A stretch of DNA of 8,334 bases, from positions 1 to 8,334 of the forward strand of contig DDIP01000442.1 of NCBI GenBank assembly GCA_002338605.1. Direction: 5' to 3'. The notes under the pieces are model-generated. The model was not told the origin of the DNA and did not search any database. It saw only the letters and a program-made list of their open reading frames with translations. Shown piece after piece: positions 1 through 6,393 of this stretch (the first letter of the stretch is position 1; the number at the start of each line of letters is the position of its first letter). Made by a program: the position numbers and the translations under genes. Source of the DNA: Proteobacteria bacterium UBA1847. Its GTDB lineage: Bacteria; Pseudomonadota; Gammaproteobacteria; Steroidobacterales; Woeseiaceae.

Positions 1-259
1 CCTGGCGCATGGCCTTCGATGCAGTGGCGAAAAAGTGCGTGCGGTTTGCGAAATCCTTGTTGTCGCTGCCTGCCAGTCGAATAAATACTTCGTGAATCAA
101 GGCGGTGGTATTCATCGTCTGATTGCCGTGCCAGCGTCGACGGTTGGAGCGCGCCAGCAATTTCAGTTCGGCATATACCGCGTTAAACAGCGATTCGGTC
201 GCCGTGTCATCCCCATGCCGGGCCGCGTCGAGCAACAACGTAATTGGCGTATTATTCAT
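1..259 (-). CDS. ECF RNA polymerase sigma factor, TIGR02999/Sigma70_ECF type, N-terminal part (runs off left edge)
   Basis: I translated this frame by hand because it has no stop inside the window. It begins MNNTPITLLLDAARHGDD, continues with LFNAVYAELKLLARS, TTALIHEVFIRL and NRTHFFATASKAMRQ, and is cut off after 86 codons. These blocks match sigma region 2 of the ECF subfamily TIGR02999 (PF07638), where the order ItxLL, Y.eLrrlA, TALVhEaylRL, NR.hFfaiAa.aMR is diagnostic. Region 4 (the -35 binding part) lies outside. I chose the ATG at 259 because GAGG (266-269 on the complement) sits six bases upstream and the family usually starts near this point. In-frame ATGs at 298 and 319 lack a ribosome site. 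Known family members often neighbour a serine/threonine kinase gene, which could lie beyond the left edge (inference). It follows the RCC1 lipoprotein gene on the same strand after a 117-base gap. Confidence 0.85.
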   Translation of the reverse strand, partial: MNNTPITLLLDAARHGDDTATESLFNAVYAELKLLARSNRRRWHGNQTMNTTALIHEVFIRLAGSDNKDFANRTHFFATASKAMRQ

Positions 260-359
260 GGGCGACCTCGGGTCAACCGGTGTGGCCGGATCGAGCATTG
301 GGTCGGGTGATATTACCATTCCGGCCAAGACCCTAGATCACAGATTGTCGACGTTGCTG

Positions 360-377
360 AGCAACGCGGACGTTGCT
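360..377 (-). repeat. Perfect 7-bp hairpin at the end of the RCC1 gene
   Basis: AGCAACG (360-366), a CGGA loop and CGTTGCT (371-377) form a perfect stem that touches the last base of the stop codon of the RCC1 lipoprotein gene. A third copy, CGTTGCT at 352-358, could pair with the same middle arm instead, but only with a shorter stem. No T tract follows in the direction of transcription, so this is not a standard intrinsic terminator. It may slow or protect the 3' end of the message before the sigma-factor gene (inference). Confidence 0.5.
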
Positions 378-2251
378 TATTCACTGCCAAGATCGATGGC
401 GGCGAGTTCGTCGCCCATCTCGCCGGTCGCATCGCCCCTTATAGACACATCCTCCTGACCAAGCTGGCCATAGAGGTTATCACCCCAGCACTTGATCTCG
501 CCGCTGTCGAGTAACGCGCAGGAGTGCGTTGAGCCGGCGGCGATGCGCACAGCGGATCGGCCACTGCCGAGGTCGACGAACGGGAGATTGAAGCCCATTT
601 CGTTAACCTGGTCACCGCGGTTGCGGAGATCACCGAGACCAAGCTGGCCGCGGTTGTTCGAACCCCAGCATTTGACGCCACCATTCTCCAGAAGCGCGCA
701 GGTGTGATCGGTACCGGCAGCAAGCTGGTCGACCTGGAGGTTGACGCTGCCAAGCGGGATAATCGGCAGGTTGTCTCCTAGTTCGTCCGCGTTGTCGCCG
801 CGATTTTCTACGTCTCCCTGGCCAAGTTGACCGAACGAGTTGTCCCCCCAGCACTTCACGAAGCCCGAGTCGAGAATGGCGCAAGTATGCGACCCGCCCG
901 CGACAACCTGTACAGCGGTGCGGTTGCTGCCAAGATCCACAGTGCGCAAAAACGCCCCCATTTCTGTTGAGTTATCGCCAATGGTTTCTGTGTCGCCTAC
1001 GCCAAGCTGGCCGTGCGCATTCAGTCCCCAGCAGGCAAGTGTGTTGTCGCCCCGGATAACGCAGTTGTGGTTGTTGCCGACGGCAAGATCAATGGCAAGT
1101 GCGCCAATATTGCCAACCGAAACGTTGTCCAGGTTGCTGCCCATCTCACCGGGCTCGTCACCAATTTTCGCCGTGTTGCCCTGGCCAAGCTCACCGGCCA
1201 TATTACGGCCCCAGCATTTGACCGTATTGTTTTCAAGCAGGGCGCAACTGTGGCCGCTGCCGGTGCCAACCGAAATGACCGACGGTCCGCCGAGGTCAAT
1301 GCGCGGCAGTAGCGGTCCCATTTCGTTGACATCGTTGCCACGATTCTCGGTATCACCCAGCCCGAGTTGTCCGTCGACGTTGTGTCCCCAGCACTTGATG
1401 TCACCATCAGTCAAAACTGCGCACGAATGCGGACCGGGGTCGATCTGAACGGCCTCCGCGAACAATCCGAGTAGGACGTAGTCAAGGTCATTGCCCATTT
1501 CACCGGGAAACGTGCCGCGGGCGATGTTGTCGCCGAGCCCAAGGTTGCCGAAATTATTGTGTCCCCAGCATTTTGTGCGGCCGTTCTCAAGCAGGGCGCA
1601 GCTTACCCAGCCACCTGCGAAGACGTCTATTGCGGCGAGGGCAGCGCAGTTTACTGCGATCTCCGAAACATCAGCATCCCCGACGACACCCGATGCATCG
1701 CTGACGGTGCAGGCCTGGTCTGGATCAGTGGGTTCGTTGGCAATACTGATGGAGTAGTTCGATCCGCTGTCAACCGGAATCAGAAACGTATGATCGCCAT
1801 CGTCATCAACCACGAGGTCGTCACCCCCGTTATTCTGCAAGACAAGCCCGGCGCCCTTGAGGCCACTGACGGTTACCGAAACATTAAATGAATCGGTAAC
1901 GCAGGCCACGGAGATTCCGCCGATATCCGAGCTTCCGACTGTGCCTGTGCCATCCGAAACCGTGCACGTCTGCGTCGGGCCGGTCGGCTGTAACAGGACT
2001 GCGACATTGTATCCTTGTCCGGAGGTCAGTTCCGTACCGAAGGTGAAGCTTCCGTCTGCGGAAATCGAAAGGTCGTCGCCGCCGTTGTTTTGCAGGGTCA
2101 CGTTCGAACCCTGAAGGCCGCTAACAGATCCGCCGATCGAATAGGTAAGCGGTGGAGCTGGTGTTTGAGGGGACGAGGAACCGCCGCCTCCGCAAGCGAC
2201 AAGTACCAGGCTGGCGAGCGCCAATGTGCTCGGGATGCGAATCCGTGTCAT
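377..2251 (-). CDS. RCC1-repeat outer-membrane lipoprotein (seven-bladed propeller)
   Basis: This is a 624-residue exported lipoprotein. The N-terminus MTRIRIPSTLALASLVLVAC is a lipoprotein signal with the modified Cys at 20, followed by a Gly/Ser/Pro linker. Residues ~37-117 and ~121-202 are two related ~80-aa beta domains, each with a LQNNGGDDL block and two cysteines (CTVSD and a terminal VAC or VNC). Residues ~208-624 hold seven RCC1 repeats of about 60 residues with the pattern ag..HsCALL..G.vKCWG.N..GQLG.GD..nRGd...EMG..L..vdLG, which predicts a complete seven-bladed beta-propeller. Each blade carries a CAL and a KCWG cysteine, suited to periplasmic disulfides. The final blade runs into the stop, so the propeller looks complete. 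RCC1 propellers usually bind partners; no catalytic motif is visible and the ligand is unknown. The start lies 9 bases after the preceding gene, whose TAG is part of a weak TAGGT ribosome site, which suggests translational coupling. The ECF sigma-factor gene follows downstream. Confidence 0.9.
   Translation of the reverse strand: MTRIRIPSTLALASLVLVACGGGGSSSPQTPAPPLTYSIGGSVSGLQGSNVTLQNNGGDDLSISADGSFTFGTELTSGQGYNVAVLLQPTGPTQTCTVSDGTGTVGSSDIGGISVACVTDSFNVSVTVSGLKGAGLVLQNNGGDDLVVDDDGDHTFLIPVDSGSNYSISIANEPTDPDQACTVSDASGVVGDADVSEIAVNCAALAAIDVFAGGWVSCALLENGRTKCWGHNNFGNLGLGDNIARGTFPGEMGNDLDYVLLGLFAEAVQIDPGPHSCAVLTDGDIKCWGHNVDGQLGLGDTENRGNDVNEMGPLLPRIDLGGPSVISVGTGSGHSCALLENNTVKCWGRNMAGELGQGNTAKIGDEPGEMGSNLDNVSVGNIGALAIDLAVGNNHNCVIRGDNTLACWGLNAHGQLGVGDTETIGDNSTEMGAFLRTVDLGSNRTAVQVVAGGSHTCAILDSGFVKCWGDNSFGQLGQGDVENRGDNADELGDNLPIIPLGSVNLQVDQLAAGTDHTCALLENGGVKCWGSNNRGQLGLGDLRNRGDQVNEMGFNLPFVDLGSGRSAVRIAAGSTHSCALLDSGEIKCWGDNLYGQLGQEDVSIRGDATGEMGDELAAIDLGSE
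483..1570 (-). repeat. Tandem ~180-bp coding repeats of the RCC1 propeller
   Basis: The octamer CCCCAGCA, which encodes the CWG core on the complement, recurs at 483, 663, 846, 1026, 1209, 1386 and 1563. The steps are 180, 183, 180, 183, 177 and 177 bases, all multiples of three. This is internal protein-repeat structure at the DNA level. The surrounding bases of the copies have diverged, so the array looks old rather than freshly expanded. Confidence 0.85.
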
Positions 2252-2260
2252 GAGGTTTAC

Positions 2261-3040
2261 CTATCTGAAGTTGGTGCGCAGGGTCTTCATCTGGTCGATG
2301 TCTGCAGCGTCGTGAGTGTCGGTGCCAATAACGTTTCTGGACCGCTCGGTTGCCATGAGTCCGTGCAGCGGGCTTTCGATGGTTTGGCGATAAAATCGGA
2401 TATCGAACGTGTCCACACGTTCTTCAATGGTTGTGTTGTTTTTACGGTGCCGATAACGAATATCGAACGGCGCCGTGAAGGAGTTGGGGGTGTGCCAGGT
2501 CCAGCCGGTTTCGCCTTTGAGCTCAACATCCGCGATACCCAGGATATTGTGTTCGCGACTCGCGAAGACTTTGTCCAGATTGCTTTCGACAAACTTTCGA
2601 ACGACTTTTGATGAGGGCGCGTCCACGCCCTCGTATTCATTGTAGGTCGTCAGGAATCGGTGGAAAATGTATTCATCGCCAACCAGCTGGTATCGTGCCA
2701 GCCCGCCAACAACGACCACCGCATCCGGAGCTTCGGCGAGATTGGCCTTGCGCCGTACGACAACGCCACGGTCGAATGTCCAGACCAGATTGCCAGGGTG
2801 CAGATACGATTCACCTGTTTTTCCTTCCACCACGTTGACGTCGACCAGGTTTTCAATGTCGGATGGCGTAACGTCGGCAATGACCTGTGCATCGGTGGGT
2901 AAACTGCGGCCTTCGGCGTCATTGTTGCTTCCACCGCAGCCCGGCAAAGCAAGCGCAATCGTTGCGGCCAGCAACCCAAGCAATTCCTTAAGCATTGCGG
3001 GCTTATGGCATGCCGGTTCGTTGGCCCTGAGGGCAAGCAT
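2261..3040 (-). CDS. Unrecognised exported lipoprotein, 259 aa, coupled to the RCC1 lipoprotein
   Basis: I do not recognise the family. A hydrophobic segment LLGLLAATIALALPGC ends in a lipobox with Cys at 35 (counting from the ATG at 3040), followed by GGSNND, so it is probably a lipoprotein. The rest (~residues 50-259) is a soluble domain of mixed charge with several FDIR/VVVVGG beta-like stretches, a YNEYEG segment, an aromatic GWTWHTPNSF segment, and a basic region around RYRHRKNN. No catalytic motif is evident. Start choice: the ATG at 3040 has GAGGA seven bases upstream, while the in-frame ATG at 2995 (MLKELLGLL) would give a more typical signal length but has no ribosome site. I prefer 3040. 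It ends 9 bases before the RCC1 lipoprotein gene, so the two products are probably made together and may act together at the cell envelope (inference). Confidence 0.8.
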   Translation of the reverse strand: MLALRANEPACHKPAMLKELLGLLAATIALALPGCGGSNNDAEGRSLPTDAQVIADVTPSDIENLVDVNVVEGKTGESYLHPGNLVWTFDRGVVVRRKANLAEAPDAVVVVGGLARYQLVGDEYIFHRFLTTYNEYEGVDAPSSKVVRKFVESNLDKVFASREHNILGIADVELKGETGWTWHTPNSFTAPFDIRYRHRKNNTTIEERVDTFDIRFYRQTIESPLHGLMATERSRNVIGTDTHDAADIDQMKTLRTNFR

Positions 3041-3047
3041 AGGAGAA

Positions 3048-3052
3048 TCCTC
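3048..3052 (-). promoter_or_regulatory. Ribosome binding site deciding the start of the 259-aa lipoprotein
   Basis: The complement reads GAGGA followed by seven bases and the ATG at 3040. This is the only good Shine-Dalgarno sequence near the gene and favours 3040 over the internal ATG at 2995. Confidence 0.6.
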
Positions 3053-3148
3053 GAAAAATTAACGGGTTTGTCAGTACATACACATTTGAGGCGCGACCGG
3101 GATCAACCAGTAACACCTCGTTTCAACAGGGTTGCGCGTGCAATATCC

Positions 3149-3886
3149 CTACCAGCCATAAAGCAACGACAGCATCAACCGGGAGCCCGTGGCCTGCGGG
3201 TTGAAGATTGACTCTGCCGCGTCGCTGGTGTTGGCGTACGAAAGCGTGATTGTTGTGCTGCCAAACTGACGGGCAAGCGAAGATTCAACGTAGGTGTAAT
3301 CGGAGCCGTAGGCCCTGGCGAGGTCGAAAAGGCCGTAACGCACTGTTAGCGTCGTATCCGAAACCAGGTCGACGTTGACGCTGACCTCGTAATTGACACT
3401 TGACGTACCTTGATTGTCGATATCGTTGCTGTGAGCGACGGTCGCAGCGTACTTGCCGGCAAAGGTCAGCCTGGCAATCAGCTCGTCAAAGTTGTAATCA
3501 ACGCCTTCGACAGTACCGGGAAACAGGTAGCGGACAAACGCCAGATCGATCGCCCATTTGTCGTTGAGTTCCTTGGAATAGCCGACGCCGAGGTCAACCT
3601 CGTATCTGGCGCCGTCATCGGGTTCACTGGCCGGCACGAAATCGATATTCGATGCCCACGCATAGGTGTAGAAACCGGCAGGAAGTTCAGCGCCGACTGA
3701 CGCTTGAGCGGCAAACTCTCCCAACGTCGGGGATACACCGCGGAATGTGTAGTCCGAGCCGACACCAATGCTGCCCTGGAAGAACTCTTGTCTGTCCTCC
3801 GCGCCACAGGACATCGAAATCGCGAGGAGAACGAGCGCTGGCAATGTACGTTCGGCGAGAGCCGCCCCGCTTTCTTGTGAAGGCAT
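3149..3886 (-). CDS. Gcw_chp/TIGR02001-family protein, likely outer-membrane beta-barrel
   Basis: The 245-residue product matches the TIGR02001/PF09694 (Gcw_chp) family. After an N-terminal export signal (hydrophobic LPALVLLAISMS, probable cleavage near residues 28-30) comes the signature FQGSIGVGSDYTFRGVSPTL, then GFYTYAWASNIDF, EVDLGVGYSKEL, and a run of alternating hydrophobic/polar strands. The chain ends in LMLSLLYGW, with a C-terminal aromatic residue typical of outer-membrane barrels. The function of the family is not established. The ATG at 3886 has GAGGT seven bases upstream. It is separated from the 259-aa lipoprotein gene by 108 bases with no clear terminator, so it could share or have its own transcript. 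The Cys in SMSCGA does not fit a strict lipobox, so I do not call it a lipoprotein. Confidence 0.88.
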   Translation of the reverse strand: MPSQESGAALAERTLPALVLLAISMSCGAEDRQEFFQGSIGVGSDYTFRGVSPTLGEFAAQASVGAELPAGFYTYAWASNIDFVPASEPDDGARYEVDLGVGYSKELNDKWAIDLAFVRYLFPGTVEGVDYNFDELIARLTFAGKYAATVAHSNDIDNQGTSSVNYEVSVNVDLVSDTTLTVRYGLFDLARAYGSDYTYVESSLARQFGSTTITLSYANTSDAAESIFNPQATGSRLMLSLLYGW

Positions 3887-4027
3887 GACTTACACCTCGG
3901 GTTCTGGTGGTCCTGCCAATACAAACCGTATTAAGCGGTCAAAGGGCTCATTTTTTTGTTTGCAAATTGACGCCCAACGTCTCTTGTGGGCTGTCCGTCC
4001 GGTACCGCTTCGCAAACCGGCGGTGAG

Positions 4028-4465
4028 CTAGAGCTGTTTGCAGGCCCGGAGTTGTTGCGTCAAGACACGCAGCTTTGACAAATACGCCTGGCCCTGTTCC
4101 TTCGTGTAGGGGTTCTGACGCATCTCGAGATCAATCGCGTCGATCGCATCGCGAGTCGTTTTTTCACATTCGACGCGGTCTTTCGAAATTGATTCGGGAA
4201 GCAGCGACTCGGCACTGGCGGGTGGGTCGGGCGGTTCGTCGAACGGATTGACGAAATCGAAGTCCTTGGCGTTTTCGTCGGCTGCCTCGCCAGGGACTGA
4301 TTTCTCGGTGACCTGGGTGCCGTCACCGGACTCTTCGACGGGCTCCGCGCAGGGCACTTCCTGGAACGCAAACGTGCCATCGTCGAGCGGACAACGATGT
4401 ATCTGAGTGTCGGCCACAGCATTCATGCCGACAAGCAAGAAAGCAACTGCAGTAATGCGGATCAT
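4028..4465 (-). CDS. Small secreted DUF4124-like protein
   Basis: The 145-residue product has a signal peptide, MIRITAVAFLLVGMNAVA, with cleavage likely after A18. Residues ~20-40 (QIHRCPLDDGTFAFQEVPC) resemble the short DUF4124 module, in which a Y/H-x-C/W..dG...f...PC strand pair is found in many gammaproteobacterial periplasmic proteins. A very acidic, proline-rich linker (~41-95) leads to a C-terminal helical segment framed by C100 and C142. The four cysteines (25, 39, 100, 142) suggest two disulfides. The function is unknown. There is no clear ribosome site: the bases just before the ATG are a near-copy of the first 11 bases of the gene. It lies 29 bases after ohr on the same strand and may be read through from it. 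Assignment to DUF4124 is moderate because the match is short. Confidence 0.75.
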   Translation of the reverse strand: MIRITAVAFLLVGMNAVADTQIHRCPLDDGTFAFQEVPCAEPVEESGDGTQVTEKSVPGEAADENAKDFDFVNPFDEPPDPPASAESLLPESISKDRVECEKTTRDAIDAIDLEMRQNPYTKEQGQAYLSKLRVLTQQLRACKQL

Positions 4466-4494
4466 ATGCGGATGATACTCGGCCGCCGCCGCGA

Positions 4495-4929
4495 TCAGGC
4501 CAGGGTCAGCGTAACGTCAACGTTACCGCGTGTGGCGTTGGAGTAGGGGCAGACCTCGTGTGCGGCGGCGATGAGCTTTTCGGCCGCCTCGCGTTCCATC
4601 CCCGGCACTTTGATTGTCATTGCGACTTCGATGCCGAATGCGCCCGGCTTGCCGGTGTGCGGCCCAATGCTGACCGAGGCGTCGATCGATACCTCGCCAG
4701 GCAGTTTGATTTTTTCCCTGTTCGCGACCGCTTTCATCGCGCCAATGAAACAGGCCGAGTATCCCGAGGCGAACAGCTGCTCCGGGTTGGTGCCGGGCCC
4801 ACCGTTACCGCCGAGTTCTTTGGGCGTCTCCAGTTTCAAATCGATGATCCCATCTGACGAACGGGTGCTTCCGGTGCGGCCACCGGTGGAGGTGGCATGG
4901 GCGGTGTAGGCGGCTTTGTCGATGGCCAT
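4495..4929 (-). CDS. ohr: Organic hydroperoxide resistance protein, Ohr subfamily of OsmC
   Basis: This is a thiol peroxidase that reduces organic and fatty-acid hydroperoxides in the cytoplasm, typically using lipoylated proteins as reductant. The 144-residue length is normal for the family. The catalytic set is visible: R18 in [15 protein letters not shown]50 in [16 protein letters not shown], the peroxidatic C60 in that block, and the resolving cysteine at C127 in [25 protein letters not shown] and CPYS.ATRGN.DV are Ohr signatures and separate it from OsmC proper. There is no signal peptide. The ATG at 4929 follows a GGGA eight bases upstream. Ohr is classically controlled by the MarR-type OhrR, which is absent from this window; a TetR gene precedes it on the same strand, 138 bases away. 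I infer possible control from that gap but cannot show it. Confidence 0.95.
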   Translation of the reverse strand: MAIDKAAYTAHATSTGGRTGSTRSSDGIIDLKLETPKELGGNGGPGTNPEQLFASGYSACFIGAMKAVANREKIKLPGEVSIDASVSIGPHTGKPGAFGIEVAMTIKVPGMEREAAEKLIAAAHEVCPYSNATRGNVDVTLTLA

Positions 4930-4979
4930 GGTGAATGTCCCTTGAGGTTGGAGGAAACGAAATGGTCGATGGGCTACCG

Positions 4980-5009
4980 AAAGTACGCGATCCGCGTGCG
5001 GTTAGGCAA
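4980..5009 (-). promoter_or_regulatory. Candidate ohr promoter
   Basis: On the complement, TTGCCT (5004-5009) and TACTTT (4980-4985) are separated by 18 bases, placing a start site about 45 bases upstream of the ohr ATG. The -10 match is weak, so this is tentative. The 28-base palindrome lies just upstream of the -35. Confidence 0.3.
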
Positions 5010-5021
5010 GGTTGTCGCCAC

Positions 5022-5049
5022 ACTGCCTGACGTTCATACGTCGGTCAGT
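5022..5049. repeat. 28-base imperfect palindrome between tetR and ohr
   Basis: Plus-strand arms ACTGCCTGACGT (5022-5033) and ACGTCGGTCAGT (5038-5049) surround the centre TCAT, and 10 of 12 positions pair. It begins 19 bases after the tetR stop and lies just upstream of the candidate ohr -35. There is no T tract, so it is a poor intrinsic terminator. It could be an operator for ohr or an RNA hairpin at the tetR 3' end. Its sequence does not resemble the three TTAGNGAGTA sites found upstream of tetR. Confidence 0.6.
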
Positions 5050-5067
5050 CCGGCCATGTTTCCACGT

Positions 5068-5667
5068 CTAAGCGTGACGGAAACCTTGCAACTGCAGGGC
5101 GAGGAGACGCTCGCCTTCCTTGACAATGCTGAAGCGTCGCTCGTTCACAGACCACCGGACAGCAAGGCCCTGAACCAGGGCAATGAGGAGGAGGGCAACG
5201 TCGTCGGCAACGAGGTCCGGGCGAAAATGTCCTGACTGCTGTGCATCGATGATGCTCTGTGTCAGTCGCTTGTGAAACTGTTGCATCAGTTTGGCAAAAG
5301 CCGCCCGAAGCCGAGTGTTTTCAACCAGCAGTTCGCGTGAAAACAGCAGGGAAGGAACCGCGGGAAAGGAGTGAATCAGGCGGAGTTGTCCAACGACCAG
5401 TCGGCGCAGCCGTTCCTCGGGCGGATCATTGCGCCGCCGCTCGGTGGTGGCCCAGCGCTTTTGCATCTGTGCGCCGATGTAGTTCGCGACGGACTCCCAA
5501 ATGTCCTGCTTTTTCGGGAAATGGCGAAACAAACCTGGTTGAGTCAAGCCGACGGCGCTGGCGAGGGTCTCTGTCGTAACCCGGTCGGGTCCGATTTCGT
5601 CCGCGAGTTTTAGGGCCGCGGATACCACCTCGGCCTTGCGCTCTTCAGCAGATTTTCGAGTTCGCAT
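5068..5667 (-). CDS. TetR-family transcriptional repressor
   Basis: The 199-residue product has the usual TetR length. The N-terminal DNA-binding domain spans ~10-60, with the helix-turn-helix TTETLASAVGLTQPGLFRHF at 31-50 followed by PKKQDIW, a clear TetR_N signature. The rest (~65-199) is the helical ligand and dimer domain; the ligand cannot be read from sequence. The ATG at 5667 has GAGG close upstream (three-base spacing, rather short). The gene is divergent from the cytochrome c'-like gene. A 22-bp inverted repeat covers its -10 region, and related repeats occur at 5875-5896 and 6394-6415, so it most likely represses itself and the divergent genes. ohr follows downstream on the same strand. 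Confidence 0.93.
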   Translation of the reverse strand: MRTRKSAEERKAEVVSAALKLADEIGPDRVTTETLASAVGLTQPGLFRHFPKKQDIWESVANYIGAQMQKRWATTERRRNDPPEERLRRLVVGQLRLIHSFPAVPSLLFSRELLVENTRLRAAFAKLMQQFHKRLTQSIIDAQQSGHFRPDLVADDVALLLIALVQGLAVRWSVNERRFSIVKEGERLLALQLQGFRHA

Positions 5668-5685
5668 GCGCCTCGTGCCAATTGG

Positions 5686-5707
5686 TTAGAGAGTAGGTAA
5701 TCGCTAA
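5686..5707. promoter_or_regulatory. Candidate TetR operator 1 (tetR promoter)
   Basis: The arms TTAGAGAGTA and TAATCGCTAA flank a GG centre. Eight of ten positions are complementary, and one more G-C pair extends it to 5685-5708. It overlaps the -10 and start region of the tetR promoter. It shares the half-site TTAGNGAGTA and the two-base centre with sites 2 and 3. Confidence 0.7.
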
Positions 5708-5734
5708 CATAACTCGCGCCGGGCCGCGAGGCAA
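5706..5734 (-). promoter_or_regulatory. Candidate tetR promoter
   Basis: The complement has TTGCCT (5729-5734) and TATGTT (5706-5711) with a 17-base spacer, four of six matches each to the sigma-70 consensus. Its -10 overlaps operator 1, as expected for autorepression. Confidence 0.5.
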
Positions 5735-5744
5735 GAGCCGGTCT

Positions 5745-5760
5745 CGAATCAAATGATTCG
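5745..5760. repeat. Perfect 16-bp palindrome in the divergent intergenic region
   Basis: CGAATCA, AA and TGATTCG form a perfect inverted repeat centred at 5752.5, about ten bases upstream of the candidate tetR -35. It does not match the TTAGNGAGTA operator. It may be a site for a second regulator (inference). Confidence 0.5.
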
Positions 5761-5848
5761 TGGCCGACGGGCGACTCAAGCGAATTCCAGGCGCACAACG
5801 ACGCGGCGTCTGGCGATATTGATGGTCCGGGTAATCGGAAAACAGCTA

Positions 5849-5877
5849 TTGACAATAAATTTTATCGGGCATATATA
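5849..5877 (+). promoter_or_regulatory. Strong sigma-70 promoter for the cytochrome c'-like gene
   Basis: A perfect TTGACA -35 (5849-5854) is followed after 17 bases by TATATA (5872-5877). The AT-rich spacer and start region contrast with the GC-rich flanks. Transcription should begin near 5884, inside operator 2. Confidence 0.75.
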
Positions 5878-5896
5878 GCGAGTAGTTACTCACTAA
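5875..5896. promoter_or_regulatory. Candidate TetR operator 2 (cytochrome c'-like gene promoter)
   Basis: The arms ATAGCGAGTA and TACTCACTAA flank a GT centre and are complementary at eight of ten positions. The right arm equals the consensus half-site TTAGTGAGTA read on the other strand. It covers the end of the -10 and the start site, a position where a bound repressor would block RNA polymerase. Confidence 0.75.
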
Positions 5897-5909
5897 AAAA
5901 GGCAATGCC

Positions 5910-6347
5910 ATGGGAATTCGATATCCGTTGATCAGCATCAGCCTGCTGTTGCTTGCATGGTTCACGGCGTTGGCGGCGGAGTCGGAGGCGGAGCCCGGGC
6001 TCAAGGAAATCATGCAGGACTTGCGAGACAGCCTGGTCGAGATCACCGACGGCCTGATGTTGGATGACTTCGATCGTATCGCGCTCGGCGCAACCGGGAT
6101 TGCCCAGCATGCGCCGATACCGGCGTTTCAGGCGACGCGCATTGCAGAGGCGCTTGGACCGGAAATGCCGGCGTTCAAGCAATTTGACGAGCTGGTCCAT
6201 ACGGCCTCGATTCGAATCGCGTCGGCGGCCAGGGAGGAGGATCGGGATAGCGTTATCGTGGATTACAGGCGCATGGTCGATGGCTGCCTGGCCTGCCACA
6301 CCGCTTTCAAGTCCCGAGTAAGTGAGGTCCTGGCACAAGCGCCTTAG
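5910..6347 (+). CDS. Cytochrome c'-like periplasmic monohaem protein
   Basis: The 145-residue product has a signal peptide (MGIRYPLISISLLLLAWFTA, cleavage about residue 22) and a mature part of ~123 residues predicted to be almost all helical. The single haem motif C126-L-A-C129-H130 lies 15 residues from the C-terminus. This is the layout of the cytochrome c'/c-556 four-helix bundle class. M35 in the first helix is a possible distal-side residue, but I cannot tell a five-coordinate c' (gas binding) from a six-coordinate c-556. The role is therefore NO/CO binding or periplasmic electron transfer, undecided. The ATG at 5910 has AAGG seven bases upstream. It is driven by a near-consensus promoter covered by candidate operator 2, and it is divergent from tetR. 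The four-helix membrane protein gene follows 99 bases later. Confidence 0.85.
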   Translation: MGIRYPLISISLLLLAWFTALAAESEAEPGLKEIMQDLRDSLVEITDGLMLDDFDRIALGATGIAQHAPIPAFQATRIAEALGPEMPAFKQFDELVHTASIRIASAAREEDRDSVIVDYRRMVDGCLACHTAFKSRVSEVLAQAP

Positions 6348-6393
6348 CTCACGCCTGGGTAGGTATGTTCCACAGTGTGCGAAACGGGATTTA

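Noticed and set aside
840..1448. Open frame on the plus strand opposite the RCC1 gene (~200 codons)
   Set aside because: It is antisense to a clear gene, its repeats mirror the RCC1 blades, and it has no family resemblance.
483..1570. Regularly spaced identical octamers with ~180-base period, superficially like a repeat array
   Set aside because: They fall in frame on the CWG core of RCC1 blades and the copies differ elsewhere, so they are protein repeats, not CRISPR or a noncoding satellite.
2015..2611. Long plus-strand open frame opposite the two lipoprotein genes
   Set aside because: It spans the junction of two well-supported genes on the other strand, with no recognisable domain.
3911..3940. 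TTGACC box upstream of the Gcw_chp gene on the minus strand as a promoter
   Set aside because: No -10 with acceptable match lies at 16-18 bases; the best spacing is about 15 with TATTGG.
3951..3957. Run of seven T on the plus strand
   Set aside because: No plus-strand gene ends here and no GC-rich stem precedes it.
3999..4020. Hairpin CCGGT...ACCGG just after the DUF4124-like stop
   Set aside because: The stem is only five clean pairs and no T tract follows in the gene's direction, so I do not call a terminator.
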